Source of the DNA: Zobellia uliginosa | Lineage (GTDB): Bacteria > Bacteroidota > Bacteroidia > Flavobacteriales > Flavobacteriaceae | DNA length: 64,000 nucleotides | Assembly: GCF_018860745.1 (NCBI RefSeq) | Contig: NZ_JAHKPY010000012.1 | Span: forward strand, 372,001 to 436,000 | Reading direction: 5' to 3' | Shown here: in pieces, positions 52,031 through 60,939 of the stretch | Layout of the letters: each line of letters starts with the position of its first letter | How positions within the stretch are numbered: position 1 is the stretch's first letter | The notes under the pieces: model-generated | The model's database searches: none | The model's input: only the letters and a program-made list of their open reading frames with translations | Told to the model about the DNA's origin: nothing | Translations under genes and position numbers: made by a program

Positions 52031-54877
52031 ATGCCAGAACAAAAACGACTCTTCTTACTAGACGCCTACGCACTTATTTTCCGCGGATATTACGCGCTTA
52101 TAAAAAACCCTAGAATCAATTCCAAGGGCATGGACACCTCCGCAATTATGGGATTCATGAATTCACTTTTTGATGTGATTAAACGCGAAAAACCAGACCA
52201 TCTAGCGGTTTGTTTTGACAAAGGCGGAAGTGCGGAACGTACAGAACTGTTTCCTGAATACAAAGCCAATAGAGATGAAACACCTGATGCCATTCGAACG
52301 GCAATTCCATACATTCAGAACATTTTGAAAGCTATGCACATCCCTTCGGTAGTTCTTGAAGGCTGGGAAGCTGATGATATTATCGGCACTTTGGCCAAAC
52401 AGGCCGAAAGAGAAGATTACAAAGTTTTTATGGTTACACCGGATAAGGATTTTGGACAATTGGTATCCGAAAATATATTTATGTACCGCCCTGCTAGAAT
52501 GGGCAATGGAATAGAAATATGGGGTATTCCTGAAATACAGAAGCGTTTTGGCGTAGAACGCCCAGAACAAGTAATAGATTATTTGGGTATGATGGGAGAT
52601 GCTAGTGATAACATTCCAGGCTTACCCGGTGTTGGTGACAAAACAGCCAAAAAATTCATTGAGCAATTTGGCTCTATGGAAGGTCTTTTAGAGAACACAG
52701 ACAAGCTAAAAGGGAAAATGAAAGAAAAGGTTGAAGCGAATAAAGAGTTGGGGCTCCTTTCTAAAAAATTAGCGACCATCTGTATAGATTGCGATGTTAC
52801 TTTTAATGCCGAAGATTATGAAATGTCTGTTCCAGATAGCGAAAAAGTACAAGCGATTTTTGAAGAACTTGAATTTAGACGACTAAAAGACCAGTTCATT
52901 AAAATATTTTCAGGTGAAACCGAAAATGAAACGCAAACTCAAGTAAGCAATACTGAAACCGCGAAAAAACAAGCGTCAACCTCTTCGTCTGCTGGTAGCG
53001 GGCAATTCTCACTTTTTGGTGGTGACGGAGCTTCTGCCGCTACAATTACAGATAGTTCCAGCCGAAAAACCATCAAGGACGTACCTCACGTGTACCAAAG
53101 TGTAGCACCCGGTATGGCAATGAAACTCTTTGTTCAAAATTTAATGAAACAGACTTCGGTTTGTTTTGATACGGAAACTACTTCCTTAAATCCGCTTGAA
53201 GCTCAACTCGTAGGTATCGCATTCTCATGGGAAGCTACGAAAGGGTATTATATTCCTTTTCCAGAAAACAAAGAAGAAGCACAGGAACTCATAGAGCTTT
53301 TACGCCCTTTCTTTGAGGCTAAAAACATTGAAAAAATAGGGCAAAACCTTAAGTATGATATCAAAGTTTTAGACAAATATAAGATTAAGGTTAAAGGAGA
53401 TTTTTTTGATACCATGTTAGCGCATTACCTAATAAACCCTGATATGCGACACAATATGGATGTACTTTCAGAAACCTATCTGAATTACACTCCGGTCTCC
53501 ATAACAGAACTTATTGGGAAGAAAGGGAAGAACCAATTGAATATGCGAGATGTTCCTTTGGAAAAACAAACGGAATACGCAGTGGAAGACGCGGATGTTA
53601 CCTTTCAGTTAGCGGAACATTTTAGACCAGAACTTGCCGACGCAAAGACGGATGTGCTTTTTAAAGACATTGAGATTCCGTTGCTACATGTCTTGGCCGA
53701 TATGGAACTAGAAGGCATCAATCTAGACGAAAGATTCTTGAATTCGCTTTCCGAAGACTTGAATGACGATATTAAAAATCTTGAAGAGAAAATATACGAA
53801 GCCGCAGGAGAAGAATTTAATATAGGCTCGCCAAAACAATTGGGAGAAATACTTTTCAGCAAAATGAAACTGGTAGATAAGCCCAAAAAGACCAAAACAG
53901 GTCAGTTTTCTACGGCAGAAGATGTACTATCCTATTTAGCCAAAGATCATGAAATTATCCAAAATGTGTTGGATTATCGTGGGTTGGCAAAGCTTAAAAG
54001 CACATACGTAGATGCACTACCAGAACAAGTAGAACCAACTACAGGAAGAGTACACACGGATTATATGCAAACCGTTGCCGCAACAGGTAGGTTAAGTAGT
54101 AATAACCCGAATCTACAAAACATTCCTATCCGTACGGAAAGAGGTCGCCAAGTCCGAAAAGCTTTTGTCCCAAGGGATGAGAATTACATTTTATTAGCTG
54201 CGGATTATTCTCAAATTGAATTGCGCATAATTGCCGCATTGAGCGAAGAAACTACCATGATCGAAGCTTTTAAACATGGTGAAGATATTCATGCTTCCAC
54301 AGCATCAAAAGTATTTAACGTTCCTATTGAAGAAGTAACCCGTGAACAAAGAAGCAATGCGAAAACCGTAAATTTCGGAATCATCTATGGTGTATCTGCT
54401 TTCGGCCTGAGCAATCAAACAGACCTATCCCGTTCGGAAGCCAAAGAGCTTATTGATACGTATTATAAAACGTATCCTAAACTCCGTAATTACATGAGCG
54501 AACAGATAGATTTTGCCCGTGACAATGGTTATGTACAAACTGTTTTAGGCCGAAGACGCTACTTAAAAGACATTAACGGAAGCAACGCCATAGTGCGTGG
54601 TGCCTCAGAGCGTAACGCTGTAAATGCACCCATACAGGGTAGCGCTGCAGACATTATTAAGATAGCGATGATCAATATTCATAAAAAACTAGGTGAAGGC
54701 AACTATAAATCTAAAATGCTTTTACAAGTGCATGATGAATTGGTATTTGACATTTACAAACCCGAGTTGGAAGAATTGAAAATTCTAATTAAATCGGAAA
54801 TGGAAAATGCTTACAAATTATCGGTTCCTTTGGATGTAGAAGTTGGTATTGGGCAAGATTGGCTAGAGGCGCATTAA
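52031..54877 (+). CDS. polA: DNA polymerase I
   Basis: 948 residues from the ATG at 52031 (MPEQKRLFLLDAYALIFRGYYAL). A TTG five codons upstream (52016) also opens the frame, but the ATG fits the family and the -7 box at 52001. Domains: 5'-3' exonuclease (about 1-290; TPDKDFGQLV and MGDASDNIPGLPGVGDKTAKKF), a low-complexity linker (about 300-345), 3'-5' exonuclease (about 350-545), here with an intact VCFDTETTSLNP motif, and the polymerase (about 560-948). Polymerase motifs present: LLAADYSQIELRIIA, RRSNAKTVNFGIIYG-type motif B, and LLQVHDELVFD. Both nuclease activities appear retained. Stands alone. Confidence 0.97.
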   Translation: MPEQKRLFLLDAYALIFRGYYALIKNPRINSKGMDTSAIMGFMNSLFDVIKREKPDHLAVCFDKGGSAERTELFPEYKANRDETPDAIRTAIPYIQNILKAMHIPSVVLEGWEADDIIGTLAKQAEREDYKVFMVTPDKDFGQLVSENIFMYRPARMGNGIEIWGIPEIQKRFGVERPEQVIDYLGMMGDASDNIPGLPGVGDKTAKKFIEQFGSMEGLLENTDKLKGKMKEKVEANKELGLLSKKLATICIDCDVTFNAEDYEMSVPDSEKVQAIFEELEFRRLKDQFIKIFSGETENETQTQVSNTETAKKQASTSSSAGSGQFSLFGGDGASAATITDSSSRKTIKDVPHVYQSVAPGMAMKLFVQNLMKQTSVCFDTETTSLNPLEAQLVGIAFSWEATKGYYIPFPENKEEAQELIELLRPFFEAKNIEKIGQNLKYDIKVLDKYKIKVKGDFFDTMLAHYLINPDMRHNMDVLSETYLNYTPVSITELIGKKGKNQLNMRDVPLEKQTEYAVEDADVTFQLAEHFRPELADAKTDVLFKDIEIPLLHVLADMELEGINLDERFLNSLSEDLNDDIKNLEEKIYEAAGEEFNIGSPKQLGEILFSKMKLVDKPKKTKTGQFSTAEDVLSYLAKDHEIIQNVLDYRGLAKLKSTYVDALPEQVEPTTGRVHTDYMQTVAATGRLSSNNPNLQNIPIRTERGRQVRKAFVPRDENYILLAADYSQIELRIIAALSEETTMIEAFKHGEDIHASTASKVFNVPIEEVTREQRSNAKTVNFGIIYGVSAFGLSNQTDLSRSEAKELIDTYYKTYPKLRNYMSEQIDFARDNGYVQTVLGRRRYLKDINGSNAIVRGASERNAVNAPIQGSAADIIKIAMINIHKKLGEGNYKSKMLLQVHDELVFDIYKPELEELKILIKSEMENAYKLSVPLDVEVGIGQDWLEAH

Positions 54878-54972
54878 ATCTAACATTGAGACAGACATAA
54901 TAATTAGGAAGGGCGTTTCATTAAAAAATCAGTACCTACCAAAATTTTAGTGTTTTTCTCACGTTAGATTTA
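54875..54972. repeat. 10-bp inverted repeat spanning the polA-T9SS gap
   Basis: TAAATCTAAC at 54875-54884 (including the polA stop codon) and its exact complement GTTAGATTTA at 54963-54972, 78 bases apart. Could be a long-range stem, a small-element remnant or chance. The 110-base gap holds no gene. Confidence 0.35.
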
Positions 54973-54987
54973 AACAACCTCTCAACT

Positions 54988-57381
54988 ATGTCTCTAAAAT
55001 TTCCCCAATGGCTCTTTGTAGCACTGTTTTTATTCGCTTCTCAATTAGGTTTCTCCCAAACTAATTACTTGCAAAATTTTAGCTTTGAAAACTGGTCAGG
55101 AAGCCCTGAAAAACCAGAAAATTGGGCGATTACCAATGAAAATAGCATAAGTAAGCAAACCGATGCTACTGAAGGTAATTTTGCTTTAGAACTAGACCTA
55201 AACAATTCTCTATCTAACAAAACCATATTAAGCACAAGAAATGTAAGCCAAGTAACACTTGCCACTGATGCAGAACACACATTTGCATTTGACTACAAAG
55301 TAACACAAGGCATAGGAAACTCTACTACCGCTACACTTTGGATTCTTAAAGACCTTGGTAGTTATACCATACAATATATATCAGAATCATTAACTTTAAA
55401 TACCGACGGTAACTGGCATACCTATAGTTTTGATTTTGATACAGATGTATCCGACGAAGACTATGTTTTTGAATTGGAGTTTAGAGCTAATTCCGCAACT
55501 ACTAGCATTGTACTTTTTGACAATATGCGTGTTCTAGGGACCACACCTGTAGATTCTGATAATGATGGCATTAAGGATTCAGATGATCTTTGTCCAAATA
55601 CACCTTCTTCTGCCTCAGCAGTAGATGATACAGGCTGCGAGGTAACTATTGACGATACAAACCTTTTAAAAGACCCAAGTTTTGAGGATTGGGCTCTTAA
55701 TAGTGGTGAAAACCTTAGAGATTGGGGAAGAAATGTCATTCCAGGTAGTTCGTGGAATAAAAATGAAGATATAAACGATAATTTACAGTATAGTAATGAA
55801 CTTAAAACAGCTGATAATGGCTCAAATACTGCTTCCATTTTTCAGAATGACATTCAAATTTATGCAGGAGTTGAGTATATAATCTCCATAGATTATAAAG
55901 TTTTAGAAGGTACTTTTAATAATTTAGAACTTCTATTTACTCAGGGAATATTTGCTGATACTTTTGAATCATTTTCTGTAAACCCTACAGAATCAGGTTG
56001 GTATACATTTTCTACACTTTACACCCCTCAATCCAATGAAATGGTTAATCTCCAAGTTAATGTAATTTCTAATGGACAACAAGAACGGATATTATTAGAC
56101 AACACTATAATTAGAGCAAATGTCGCAAGTACTGATGATGATAATGATGGTGTTGATAATTCTTCAGACCAGTGCCCTAATACATCAACAGGTGAAACGG
56201 TTGATGCAAATGGTTGCTCACAAAGTCAACTGGATGATGACAATGACGGAGTAACCAACGACCTTGACAATTGTTCTGACACTCCTGCGAATACTACAGT
56301 AGATACGAACGGTTGCCCGATAGTCATAAATAATGATGTGGATGATGACGGTGTTATAGATGATAATGACTTGTGTCCTAACACGCCAACAGGAGAAACT
56401 GCAGATGCAAATGGATGTTCTGAAAGTCAGTTGGATGATGATAATGACGGCGTGAGCAATGATCTTGACAATTGTTCAGACACGCCTGCGAATACTACAG
56501 TAGACGCGAACGGTTGTCCGGTAGAAATAAACAATGATGCGGATGATGATGGTGTTACTGATGATAATGACCAATGTCCTAACACGCCAACAGGAGAAAC
56601 TGTAGATACAAATGGCTGCACCATCACCTCTCCTTCGGAACCTAACATACCTAATGAAAGTATTCAGGTAAAAGTTTCCAGTACAACTTGCCAAGATTCC
56701 GACAATGGTGAAATTTCGGTAAGTTTTGAAGAAGACTATTCATATACTGTTCAGATAACTGCTGGTTTACTAGATAATACCTTCAACAATATCAATAAAT
56801 CAACGGGGCTGGTTCGTTCTGACTTACCTGCCGACACCTACAACGTTTGCATTACCATACCCATATTCCCAACTTTTGAAAGATGCTATACTGTTAAAGT
56901 TGAGGCCCCAGAAGATTTTAAATCTGGCAAAATCAATATAAATAATAGTAAAAAGACAGGTAAACTAGTAGTCTCAGGATCCAAGAACTACTCTCTTATG
57001 GTCAATACAAAGGAGGTTAATTACAGCTTTAATGATACAGGAAATCAAGTACTTTCTTTTGACCTTGATGACGGGCTTAATACTATTGTCGCATCAACGG
57101 ACAAGGAATGCCAAGGCGAGTATATGGAAAGTATCCTCCTAAATACAGTAAGAACTTATCCCAATCCAACTACTGACAGTGCCATCATTACAGGAATTGA
57201 GAATAATGAGAAAACTACAATTACCATTTATACCATAAACGGAAAGATTATCAAGAGTATGCAACAAGCAATAAATGACTCCTCTGTTACCATTTCACTA
57301 AGTGACCTACCCATAGGCACTTATTTGGTACGAATATTTTCTGACAGCCAAGACATTCAAACCAAAATTGTAAAAAAATGA
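54988..57381 (+). CDS. secreted T9SS protein with thrombospondin type 3 repeats
   Basis: 797 residues. A signal peptide (about 1-23, ending LGFSQ) is followed by two lectin/carbohydrate-binding-like jelly-roll modules (about 25-185 and 228-375; opening NFSFENWSGSPEKPENW and DPSFEDWALNSGEN). Calcium-binding thrombospondin type 3 repeats occur once after the first module (DSDNDGIKDSDDLCP, about 189-205) and as a tandem block (about 382-548). Then come a beta-rich region with paired cysteines and a type A T9SS sorting domain (about 720-797; TYPNPTTDSAIITGI ... GTYLVRIFSDSQDIQTKIVKK). The tail sends it through SprA/T9SS to the surface or medium. Ligand unknown. Its stop overlaps the next gene by 4 bases (ATGA). 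Confidence 0.93.
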   Translation: MSLKFPQWLFVALFLFASQLGFSQTNYLQNFSFENWSGSPEKPENWAITNENSISKQTDATEGNFALELDLNNSLSNKTILSTRNVSQVTLATDAEHTFAFDYKVTQGIGNSTTATLWILKDLGSYTIQYISESLTLNTDGNWHTYSFDFDTDVSDEDYVFELEFRANSATTSIVLFDNMRVLGTTPVDSDNDGIKDSDDLCPNTPSSASAVDDTGCEVTIDDTNLLKDPSFEDWALNSGENLRDWGRNVIPGSSWNKNEDINDNLQYSNELKTADNGSNTASIFQNDIQIYAGVEYIISIDYKVLEGTFNNLELLFTQGIFADTFESFSVNPTESGWYTFSTLYTPQSNEMVNLQVNVISNGQQERILLDNTIIRANVASTDDDNDGVDNSSDQCPNTSTGETVDANGCSQSQLDDDNDGVTNDLDNCSDTPANTTVDTNGCPIVINNDVDDDGVIDDNDLCPNTPTGETADANGCSESQLDDDNDGVSNDLDNCSDTPANTTVDANGCPVEINNDADDDGVTDDNDQCPNTPTGETVDTNGCTITSPSEPNIPNESIQVKVSSTTCQDSDNGEISVSFEEDYSYTVQITAGLLDNTFNNINKSTGLVRSDLPADTYNVCITIPIFPTFERCYTVKVEAPEDFKSGKININNSKKTGKLVVSGSKNYSLMVNTKEVNYSFNDTGNQVLSFDLDDGLNTIVASTDKECQGEYMESILLNTVRTYPNPTTDSAIITGIENNEKTTITIYTINGKIIKSMQQAINDSSVTISLSDLPIGTYLVRIFSDSQDIQTKIVKK
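56131..56628 (+). repeat. TSP3 super-repeat within the T9SS protein gene
   Basis: Alternating modules A-B-A-B-A. Module B (DDDNDGVxNDLDNCSDTPANTTVD) recurs 201 bases apart (about 56231 and 56432) with few nucleotide changes; module A (DQCPNTPTGETVDxNGC-like) occurs three times. High DNA identity indicates recent duplication. Confidence 0.9.
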
Positions 57382-58061
57382 AAAACTCACTAACGCTTAT
57401 CTTTTGCGTCATTTTATTTGTAGCATGCAAAGGAAACAAAGAGGATTTAGTTGATCAGGTTTTGCCTTCAAACCCTGAAATAGAACTTGGAGCTTTTAAT
57501 CTCGTGTTTCCTGATAACAATTTAATTTGTACTGAGGGCGTAAACCAAGCTAACAACGAATTGGATATAGAATTCCTATGGTCAAAGTCAACTAATGCAA
57601 CCTCTTATAAACTAGACATTACGAATCAGACTACAGGTGAGGTAATTTCAATGTTCTCAAATACTGAGTCAAAAGCTGTGACGCTTCCCAAAGACACTCA
57701 ATTCTCATGGACCGTTACTGCAGCCTTAGAAGATAAGGAAGAAGAAAGTAACACATGGAATTTCTATTCAGAAGGAATTTCAGAAGAAAACTTTGCACCT
57801 TTTCCAGCAGAAATAACAATCACAGATAATGAGGATGGCACCGTTAATATAGAATGGTCTACTACCGATTTAGATGATGATATATCTTTTTATAATATTT
57901 ATTTGGGCACTACGGCAAATCCAGAACTATTGCTCTCTCAAACCAACATTATGAATATTTCTGATCAGCCCATAGAATACGGCACTGTACACTACATAAA
58001 AATTGTAACAGAAGATAGTCGTGGTAATTCATCTACAACTAAAACAGAATTCAGCTTTTAA
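57378..58061 (+). CDS. lipoprotein with fibronectin type III-like domains
   Basis: 227 residues. Lipobox C17 in LIFCVILFVACKG predicts a lipidated envelope protein. Two beta-sandwich domains follow: about 40-130 (LVFPDNNLICTEGVN ... EFLWSKSTNATSYKLDI ... TQFSWTVTAAL) and about 137-225 (FPAEITITDNEDGTVNIEWSTTDLDDDISFYNIYLGTT), both Fn3-like. The ATG overlaps the stop of the T9SS gene (ATGA), so the two are translationally coupled and likely work together at the cell surface, for example the lipoprotein serving as an anchor. No function known. Confidence 0.85.
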   Translation: MKNSLTLIFCVILFVACKGNKEDLVDQVLPSNPEIELGAFNLVFPDNNLICTEGVNQANNELDIEFLWSKSTNATSYKLDITNQTTGEVISMFSNTESKAVTLPKDTQFSWTVTAALEDKEEESNTWNFYSEGISEENFAPFPAEITITDNEDGTVNIEWSTTDLDDDISFYNIYLGTTANPELLLSQTNIMNISDQPIEYGTVHYIKIVTEDSRGNSSTTKTEFSF

Positions 58062-58267
58062 TATCAAGAGTGAACTTAATTATACACCTCTTAACTATTA
58101 TTAATCTTTCCTTACCTTTTATAAAGACGGAGGTCTTAGAGAATTAACATTTACTAACACTCTTTACATACAAAACCCGCCCTTTCACAACATAAATTCG
58201 CAGAAAGAGCTTTTCGTAGCTACTTTTATATTCCCATTCTAGCAGAAATGGACTTACTAATAAACCA

Positions 58268-58615
58268 ATGAAAACGTTAGCTACACTTTTTACTATTTTG
58301 TTTTATGTCTGTAACAGCCATGCACAGGAAGTTATAGAAGAGAGCGTGGCTCATGAAACTACCACGACTTCAATAAAAAAAGTGAAGGTATTTCCTAATC
58401 CCGCTAGTAACGTAGTAAATTTATTAGGATTGAAAAACACCGCAAAAGCAACCATTTCCATATTGGACATTTATGGTAATACCGTAGGTTCACACCAATG
58501 GGAGATCCGCAGAAACGCAATAAGCGTTCCTATTTCTTCTCTAGATTCAGGAGCATATATCATTACCGTTCATTCTAACGAGCAAAAAGTCCGTCTTAAG
58601 TTCTACAAACAATAA
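58268..58615 (+). CDS. minimal T9SS type A sorting-domain protein
   Basis: 115 residues: a signal peptide (about 1-19, ending NSHAQ), a short acidic/Thr-rich linker (about 20-36), and a type A T9SS C-terminal domain (about 38-115) with VKVFPNPASNVVNLLGLK, ATISILDIYGNTVGSHQ and the GAYIITVHSNEQKVRLKFYKQ end. There is essentially no passenger domain. It could be a truncated remnant of a larger secreted protein, or a small protein that engages the secretion machinery itself. It lies 206 bases after the lipoprotein gene and is a separate unit. Confidence 0.88.
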   Translation: MKTLATLFTILFYVCNSHAQEVIEESVAHETTTTSIKKVKVFPNPASNVVNLLGLKNTAKATISILDIYGNTVGSHQWEIRRNAISVPISSLDSGAYIITVHSNEQKVRLKFYKQ

Positions 58616-58828
58616 AGAACAACCAACACGAAAATATTACGTTCAAAAACACGTAGTGTTCTATCCGCGTTTACCCCATAAGTTTTGGTAATTCACTTTC
58701 AACTATTCGCAAAATGAATAGGTTGTTTCTACATACCCCATAAAACCCATAGAATAAATTATATTTTAACATTTATTATGTAAGGCAAAACTTTAGCACC
58801 GTACAAAGACTGATAATTTAAAAATATC

Positions 58829-59737
58829 ATGAAAATGAAAAAAAGAATTGCAGTTTTAGCCCCAATTATGATTGCTACTAGTATTTTTACCCATGGATTA
58901 AGCGCCCAAGGACCTATTGATGGTTTTTTTAGCAAAAAAGGTAAAGCCAGTATTTCCTTATCCTACTTATCCGGTAACTACGATGAATTTTATGTAGGAG
59001 GTGAAGAAGTGAGCCCTGTTCCTGCTCATAACGAAATTGATCAAACTATATATAGCCTTTACGCTACATACGCCATTACCGATAACATTGCGGTAATAGG
59101 AAATTTACCCTACATTCAAAAAGAAGGAAACGGTAGCGCAGACCCCATTAACGGCACAACGGAACAATCCGACTTCCAAGATATCAGTGCATTTGTAAAG
59201 TGGGCGCCCTACATTAAGGAGTTGCCAAACGGCACTATGACCTACATTGTAGCTTTAGGAGGTTCAATTCCATTAAACTATGAACCCAGTGGTATTTTAT
59301 CCAACGGCTCAGGGGCACCTGGTATAGATGGGAAATTAGGGTTGCAGTACAAAAACAATAGCGGATTTTTTGCTATGGTTATTGGCGGATACGGATTAAG
59401 AGGCAAATCCGATAATAATTTCAATCTTGGAACTGGTGATAAGTTTGATGCGCCCGATGTTGTAAATGCCGTGGTGAAAATAGGATTTGCCGCTAAAAAC
59501 TTCTATCTAGATGCTTTTCTAGATTCTCAAACCTCTTTAAACGGTGTAGATATAATGGGCCCAGGCTTTGCTGGGAACTTCCCGGAAACAATAGTTAACT
59601 ATTCCAAAATTGGCGGTAACCTTTATATCCCCTTTACAAACTTCATTGGTGCAAGTTTTGGCGGTGGAGCTATTATAGATGGTAGAAATATAGGGAAAAA
59701 CACCTATTACAACGGCGGTATAACTTTAAACCTATAA
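58829..59737 (+). CDS. outer-membrane beta-barrel protein (transporter-like)
   Basis: 302 residues. A signal peptide (about 1-26, ending LSAQG) is followed by regularly alternating hydrophobic/aromatic strands: ISLSYLSGNYDEFYVGG, TIYSLYATYAITDNIAVIGNLPYI, FQDISAFVKWAPYIKEL, YIVALGGSIPLNY, and a terminal strand YYNGGITLNL. This layout resembles the 'phenol-degradation MetA / putative transporter' barrels common in Bacteroidetes. Substrate unknown. The start could also be at the Met two codons downstream. The gene is alone, followed by a strong terminator. Confidence 0.78.
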   Translation: MKMKKRIAVLAPIMIATSIFTHGLSAQGPIDGFFSKKGKASISLSYLSGNYDEFYVGGEEVSPVPAHNEIDQTIYSLYATYAITDNIAVIGNLPYIQKEGNGSADPINGTTEQSDFQDISAFVKWAPYIKELPNGTMTYIVALGGSIPLNYEPSGILSNGSGAPGIDGKLGLQYKNNSGFFAMVIGGYGLRGKSDNNFNLGTGDKFDAPDVVNAVVKIGFAAKNFYLDAFLDSQTSLNGVDIMGPGFAGNFPETIVNYSKIGGNLYIPFTNFIGASFGGGAIIDGRNIGKNTYYNGGITLNL

Positions 59738-59791
59738 AAATTATCAGCATACAAAACAAACACACCACAGCAAGGGTGTCTTTCTAAAAAG

Positions 59792-59825
59792 AAAAGGATT
59801 CTCAAATATTTGAGAATCCTTTTTT
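59792..59825 (+). terminator. terminator after the outer-membrane barrel gene
   Basis: Long perfect palindrome AAAAGGATTCTCAAATATTTGAGAATCCTTTT followed by TT, about 15-bp stem. Symmetric, so potentially active on both strands. Confidence 0.92.
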
Positions 59826-59950
59826 CGTGTAAATAGACTTGACCAGCTCTAATTAGTAGAAACATTAGCTTTAAGTGTATGTTTTTATTTAAATTCGCCC
59901 AAGAAATTGAAAAAGAGTGTTTTTAAGTGAAAATAATCGCAAAACACCGC

Positions 59951-59980
59951 TTGTTTTTCAATAGAATTAGTGTACATTTG
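59951..59980 (+). promoter_or_regulatory. promoter of rplM-rpsI
   Basis: TTG (59951-59953), 19-base spacer, TACATTTG (59973-59980), full consensus. The predicted transcript begins at about 59985, at a short GC hairpin CCCGT-TTG-ACGGG (59984-59996). Confidence 0.82.
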
Positions 59981-60026
59981 CAGCCCGTTTGACGGGATTG
60001 AAGTGTTTAATTAAAAAGTAACCGTA

Positions 60027-60482
60027 GTGGATACATTAAGTTATAAGACCGTTTCTGCCAATAAAACAACTGTTGACAAACAGTGGTTATTAGTTGATGC
60101 AGAAGGAGAGACTTTAGGCCGATTGGCTTCTAAAGTTGCCAAAATGCTTAGAGGAAAACATAAGCCAAGTTTCACCCCTCATGTTGATTGTGGTGATAAT
60201 GTGATTGTTATCAATGCTGAGAAAATCAATTTGACAGGAAACAAATGGGATGACAAAACCTATTTGCGATATACTGGTTACCCAGGTGGCCAACGTGCTA
60301 CTTCTGTAAAAGAGCTATTGGCTAAAAAGCCTGAAGCAATTGTAGAAAAAGCGGTTAAAGGTATGCTTCCAAAAAATAGATTAGGTGCAGATCTTTTCAG
60401 AAACCTTAAGGTTTTTGTTGGGACCGCTCACAATCATGAAGCCCAGAAACCACAGGTTATCAACTTAAAAGAATTCAAGTAA
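60027..60482 (+). CDS. rplM: 50S ribosomal protein L13
   Basis: 151 residues with a GTG start at 60027 ([13 protein letters not shown]), an N-terminus typical of flavobacterial L13. The conserved core is [38 protein letters not shown], with the later [26 protein letters not shown]13 is an early-assembly protein of the large subunit. It overlaps rpsI by one base (TAATG), the standard coupled pair, and is driven by the promoter at 59951-59980. Confidence 0.97.
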   Translation: MDTLSYKTVSANKTTVDKQWLLVDAEGETLGRLASKVAKMLRGKHKPSFTPHVDCGDNVIVINAEKINLTGNKWDDKTYLRYTGYPGGQRATSVKELLAKKPEAIVEKAVKGMLPKNRLGADLFRNLKVFVGTAHNHEAQKPQVINLKEFK

Positions 60483-60868
60483 TGGAGATTATTCATAAAA
60501 TCGGCAGAAGAAAAACAGCGGTTGCCCGTGTATATGTTTCAGAAGGAAAAGGAAACATTACAGTAAACCAGAGAGATCTTAACGATTATTTCCCAACTGC
60601 TACCCTTCAATACAAGGTTAAACAACCTTTTGCACTTACCGAAAACGAAGAAACTTACGATGTAAACGTAAATGTATACGGTGGTGGTATTACTGGGCAA
60701 GCAGAAGCTATACGTTTAGCTCTTTCTAGAGCTATGTGTGAAGTTGATGAAGAGCACAGGTTGGTTCTTAAACCAGAAGGTTTATTAACTCGTGACCCAC
60801 GAATGGTAGAGCGTAAGAAATTTGGGCAAAAGAAAGCTCGTAAGAAATTCCAGTTCTCTAAGCGTTAA
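60482..60868 (+). CDS. rpsI: 30S ribosomal protein S9
   Basis: 128 residues. Starts [19 protein letters not shown]; the core YGGGITGQAEAIRLALSRAMCEV and the basic tail KKFGQKKARKKFQFSKR, which reaches the P-site tRNA, are intact. The ATG overlaps the rplM stop (TAATG), so translation is coupled. A terminator follows at 60886. Confidence 0.97.
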   Translation: MEIIHKIGRRKTAVARVYVSEGKGNITVNQRDLNDYFPTATLQYKVKQPFALTENEETYDVNVNVYGGGITGQAEAIRLALSRAMCEVDEEHRLVLKPEGLLTRDPRMVERKKFGQKKARKKFQFSKR

Positions 60869-60885
60869 TATTACATTATTATACA

Positions 60886-60917
60886 GATACCTGTCCTTTG
60901 GACGGGTATCATTTTTT
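60886..60917 (+). terminator. terminator after rpsI
   Basis: Stem GATACCTGTCC / GGACGGGTATC (11 bp, one T-G) with a 3-base loop and an ATTTTTT tail. Separates rplM-rpsI from rpsB-tsf. Confidence 0.88.
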
Positions 60918-60939
60918 ATATTTTTCTAATCAAAGTTCA

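Noticed and set aside
56131-56628. Regular repeats that could suggest a CRISPR-like array
   Set aside because: Repeats are in frame inside a large coding sequence and encode calcium-binding TSP3 motifs; there are no unique spacers and no cas genes.
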